This document shows, one piece after another, positions 61,099 through 64,000 of a DNA stretch of 64,000 nt (positions are counted from its first letter, which is position 1; the number at the start of each line of letters is the position of its first letter). The DNA lies in contig JAEVZS010000017.1 in the NCBI GenBank assembly GCA_023392125.1, positions 296,688 to 360,687 on the forward strand. Direction: 5' to 3'. The position numbers and the translations under genes are program-made. The notes under the pieces are model-generated. The model was not told the DNA's origin and made no database searches. It saw only the letters and a program-made list of their open reading frames with translations. Source of the DNA: Bacteroidota bacterium. Lineage in GTDB: Bacteria; Bacteroidota; Bacteroidia; Cytophagales; Cytophagaceae.

Positions 61099-63708
61099 AT
61101 GAATCAACGATTACACTATATGAGGTTCAGGATCCTCTTATTTATTTTAGGAAGCCTGCTGGCTGTGGGAGCAGTTCAGGCACAGGAAGCAAGTCTGATT
61201 TCAGGAAGATTGCTTGATCCCCGGGGGCAACCGATTGCAGGCGCTCAGATTGTATTAGAGGACAACACAGCCGGAGCAACTACACAGGAAGATGGCCGTT
61301 TTTCTTTTGAAACAACACAAGCCCCGCCCTTTAACATCATCATTTCTGCCGAAGGATATGAAGGTTTTGAGATAACCTATACCGGTCCCGGAACCAATCT
61401 GAACCGCACCCTTCGTCCGCTAGCATCAGGTGTGGATGCAGTAACGGATGTAGGAGAAACAGAAGAAATTGCCGTGACAGCAAGACGCCGTAAGGAAAAA
61501 ACACAGGATGTGCCTATTCCGATTTCTGTAGTAGGCGGGGCACTGATTGAAGAAACCGGTGCTTTCAACGTAAACCGGGTAAAGGAGCTGGTTCCTACCG
61601 TGCAGTTGTATTCGTCCAATCCAAGAAACACTACACTGAATATTCGGGGTATAGGTTCTACCTTTGGTCTGACCAACGATGGTCTTGATCCCGGCGTAGG
61701 ATTTTATGTAGACGGTGTTTACTACGCGAGACCGGCGGCAACTACACTGGATTTTATTGATGTAGAGCAGATTGAAGTACTACGTGGACCTCAGGGAACA
61801 CTCTTCGGTAAAAACACCACAGCCGGAGCATTTAACATTACTACCCGCAGACCAAGTTTTAAAACAGGCGCAGATTTCGAGCTGAGCTATGGTAACTACG
61901 GATTTATACAGGCAAAGACCTCGATTACCGGACCATTGGCCAAAAAGCTTGCAGGTCGTCTGTCCTTTTCCGGTACACAGCGTGACGGTACCATCTACAA
62001 CGTACGAAATGACAGGTATCTTAATGACCTGAACAACCAGGGAGTGCGTGGTCAGTTGTTGTATACGCCTACAGACAAGATCAACATCGTCTTTGCAGCG
62101 GATGCGACCAGACAGCGACCTAAAGAAGGATATGCTCAGGTGATCGCAGGGGTAGTGGAGACACAGCGTGCCGAGTACAGACAGTTCCGCAACATTATCG
62201 CAGACCTTGGCTGGCAGCTGCCAAGCGAAAATCCTTTTGACAGGAAGGTGGATCAGAACTCTACCTGGAGATCAGGTAATGACCTGGGCGGTGTTTCACT
62301 GAATGTAGATGCCAAAATAGGTCCGGGTACCCTGACTTCGACTACAGCATGGCGCTACTGGCATTGGGATCCGATGAACGACCGCGATTTTACAGGACTT
62401 AATGCTACTTCCAAGTCGCAGGCCACTTCCAAGCATAATCAGTGGTCTCAGGAAGTCCGTTATGCCGGTGACTTTACCAAAAAGCTGAGTGGTGTGGTCG
62501 GTGTATATGCTATCGGTCAGAACCTCTGGACTGATCCTGAGCATATTGAAGAAGCCGGTGAACATCAGTGGAGATTCCAGCAAAGCACTACCAATACGGA
62601 ATTGTGGAGCACTCCAGGATTATTTGATGGTCATGGTTCTGCAATCAAATCCAGACTTGAAAGCTTTGGTGCGGCAGCCTTCGCTAATATTGACTGGGCT
62701 ATTACTCCTAAGTTTCATGTATTGCCAGGCTTACGCTATAACTATGACAGCAAAACCGTTGATTTCAATCGCAGAGCGTACGGATTGTATCAGACCGATG
62801 ATCCTGCTCTGATTGCTATACGCACAATTTACAACAATCAGTCATTTAACTTCACTGCAAATGAAAGCAATGTAACCGGTCAGCTGACAGTAGCTTACAA
62901 GCCGATCGATAAGATCAATACTTTTGCTACCTACTCAACCAGCTATAAGCCCGTTGGAGTTAACCTGGGTGGTTTGCCCAATGTCAACGGACAGCCTGAC
63001 CTTAGTCTGGCCCAGATCAAACCGGAATATGTAACCCATACAGAAATAGGTATCAAGACTTCTCCTACCAAGCGTTCTATTCTGAACCTGGTAGCTCACT
63101 TGACGGATATTAAGGATTATCAGACCAATGTGCAGGATCCGGATCCGAGTATCCTTCGCGGTTATCTGGCCAATGCTGAAAGAGTCCGTGTGCTCGGTGT
63201 GGAATTGGACGGTAACGTACGGTTGAGCAAACACTTCCTGCTATACGGAGCTCTTGCGTATACTGACGGAAAATATGTGTCATTCAAGAACGCTCCGCTG
63301 CCTTTGGAAGAAACCGGAACTCCGGGTGTTGCCTTTAAGGATATTTCAGGAGGCAGACTTCCCGGTATTTCCAAGTGGGCCGGTTCTCTTGGCGGTGAAG
63401 TATCCGTTCCGGGCAATTTCTTGAAGCAGTTCGGTAAATTCTTCCTTGGAGCAGACACCTATTACCGTTCAGATTTCTCTTCAAGTCCTTCTCCATCCAA
63501 ATATCTTAATATTGACGGATACACCCTGGTCAATGCCCGTCTTGGTTTCAGAGCGACCGCAGGCACGAGCATCTTTGTATGGGGTAGAAATATTCTGGAT
63601 ACCAATTACTTCGAGCAGCTGCTTCCCGGAGCGGGTAATGCCGGGCACTACGCGGCTGTGCTGGGAGATCCGAGGACGTATGGTATCACTATAAAGCAGT
63701 CTTTCTAA
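61099..63708 (+). CDS. TonB-dependent outer-membrane receptor
   Basis: The 869-residue protein has a signal peptide (LLFILGSLLAVGAVQAQ), a carboxypeptidase-regulatory-like domain (about residues 32-105), then a plug with EEIAVTARRRKEKTQDVPI, FNVNRVKELVPTVQLYSSNPRNTTLNIRGIG, VGFYVDGVYYARPAATTLDFIDVEQIEVLRGPQGTLFGKNTTAGA and a barrel ending in a final Phe (IKQSF). The plug sequence is of the proteobacterial-like iron-complex type, not the SusC type. It is 180 bases upstream of an ExbB-type gene. Confidence 0.93.
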   Translation: MNQRLHYMRFRILLFILGSLLAVGAVQAQEASLISGRLLDPRGQPIAGAQIVLEDNTAGATTQEDGRFSFETTQAPPFNIIISAEGYEGFEITYTGPGTNLNRTLRPLASGVDAVTDVGETEEIAVTARRRKEKTQDVPIPISVVGGALIEETGAFNVNRVKELVPTVQLYSSNPRNTTLNIRGIGSTFGLTNDGLDPGVGFYVDGVYYARPAATTLDFIDVEQIEVLRGPQGTLFGKNTTAGAFNITTRRPSFKTGADFELSYGNYGFIQAKTSITGPLAKKLAGRLSFSGTQRDGTIYNVRNDRYLNDLNNQGVRGQLLYTPTDKINIVFAADATRQRPKEGYAQVIAGVVETQRAEYRQFRNIIADLGWQLPSENPFDRKVDQNSTWRSGNDLGGVSLNVDAKIGPGTLTSTTAWRYWHWDPMNDRDFTGLNATSKSQATSKHNQWSQEVRYAGDFTKKLSGVVGVYAIGQNLWTDPEHIEEAGEHQWRFQQSTTNTELWSTPGLFDGHGSAIKSRLESFGAAAFANIDWAITPKFHVLPGLRYNYDSKTVDFNRRAYGLYQTDDPALIAIRTIYNNQSFNFTANESNVTGQLTVAYKPIDKINTFATYSTSYKPVGVNLGGLPNVNGQPDLSLAQIKPEYVTHTEIGIKTSPTKRSILNLVAHLTDIKDYQTNVQDPDPSILRGYLANAERVRVLGVELDGNVRLSKHFLLYGALAYTDGKYVSFKNAPLPLEETGTPGVAFKDISGGRLPGISKWAGSLGGEVSVPGNFLKQFGKFFLGADTYYRSDFSSSPSPSKYLNIDGYTLVNARLGFRATAGTSIFVWGRNILDTNYFEQLLPGAGNAGHYAAVLGDPRTYGITIKQSF

Positions 63709-63888
63709 AAATCTTAACCTGTTTTCTCCGGGATGCTTCTGCCGGCGGGTCAGTCAATCCCCGGCGGAGGCTGCCGGAGTTACAGGCTTTTATTTACGCG
63801 CGGCGGATACACCTGGCAGTCTGAATCCTGTCGGGTCTGTATCAGTCGGAATAAGCCAATTAGTAGTAGAAATAAAAAAGCAAGTAGC

Positions 63889-64000
63889 ATGAACAATTCA
63901 GGAAATCTAACCGACCAGCTAAAATCGGTATTCGCGCTTATCGTGATTCCGCTTACTCTTATTCTGTCCTATACCTTGTTTTATCTGGTACTGGGCAACG
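63889..64000 (+). CDS. MotA/TolQ/ExbB proton channel family protein, N-terminal part (partial)
   Basis: ATG 63889 opens a frame (MNNSGNLTDQLKSVFALIVI then PLTLILSYTLFYLVLGN) that runs to the window edge. This N-terminus with the first transmembrane helix matches the ExbB-like proteins of Bacteroidota, which with ExbD and TonB drive outer-membrane receptors. The gene is next to a TonB receptor. Only 37 codons are visible, so the call is by resemblance and context. Confidence 0.8.
   Translation, partial: MNNSGNLTDQLKSVFALIVIPLTLILSYTLFYLVLGN

Noticed and set aside
63709..63888. GC-rich stretch after the last TonB receptor as a terminator or attenuator
   Set aside because: Several short pairings are possible but none gives a clean stem with a T run.

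Overview
The window looks like a chromosomal segment of a member of the Bacteroidota, most likely from the Cytophagales/Sphingobacteriales side. The grounds are families largely confined to that phylum (DUF3822 beside coaD, DUF6089, DUF4296, PorP/SprF, S46 peptidase, type IX secretion sorting domains of both A and B type, CHU_C-type C-terminus), promoters resembling the TTTG / TAnnTTTG consensus of the phylum, and the lack of clear Shine-Dalgarno sequences. I could not name a genus. No rRNA, tRNA, CRISPR array, integrase, complete insertion sequence or phage gene was seen.

Region 1 (1-15,985) is core housekeeping: the end of zapA, rny, recA, a predicted zinc aminopeptidase, a DUF3108 protein, a TlpA-type thioredoxin, a DUF6089 barrel, a serine hydrolase lipoprotein, a 47-residue basic protein, a YfcE-like phosphoesterase, an OmpA-like protein, pyrE, two Nudix proteins, coaD, DUF3822, a RecD-like helicase and a DUF1573 protein. 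Region 2 (15,982-28,300) holds DUF423, a YggS-type PLP protein, a GH3-family protein, a LysE exporter, a three-gene Bat-like (DUF58 / membrane protein / VWA) operon, DUF4296, a single-domain response regulator, YihY, an SDR, a porin-like protein, a WYL regulator and a J-domain/TPR membrane protein. Region 3 (28,300-42,430) is rich in envelope genes: an M1 peptidase, a second J-domain protein with a TPR partner, a HhH/beta-barrel protein with a PorV/PorQ-like partner, an S46 dipeptidyl-peptidase, a histidine kinase and two thioredoxin-fold proteins.

Region 4 (42,430-64,000) is more accessory: an AraC regulator, an XRE regulator divergent from a lipoprotein gene across a perfect palindrome, a type A T9SS cargo protein, a FISUMP-domain protein, a T9SS module (PorE-like OmpA protein, PorP/SprF, M43 protease, 1475-residue PKD adhesin with type B signal), a choloylglycine-hydrolase-family enzyme, a TonB receptor with a DUF4374 partner, and a second TonB receptor directly upstream of an exbB gene cut by the window edge.

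The best leads outside known genes are: a pair of diverged, inverted intergenic repeats near 22.7 kb and 46.5 kb; the tandem tetraloop hairpins just before the last TonB receptor; the 24-bp palindrome shared by the XRE and lipoprotein promoters; a short basic protein with its own promoter and terminator; and an in-frame N-terminal extension ahead of the nucleophile of the choloylglycine-hydrolase-like enzyme. None of these amounts to a clearly new defence or biosynthetic system. I saw no convincing evidence of one in this window.
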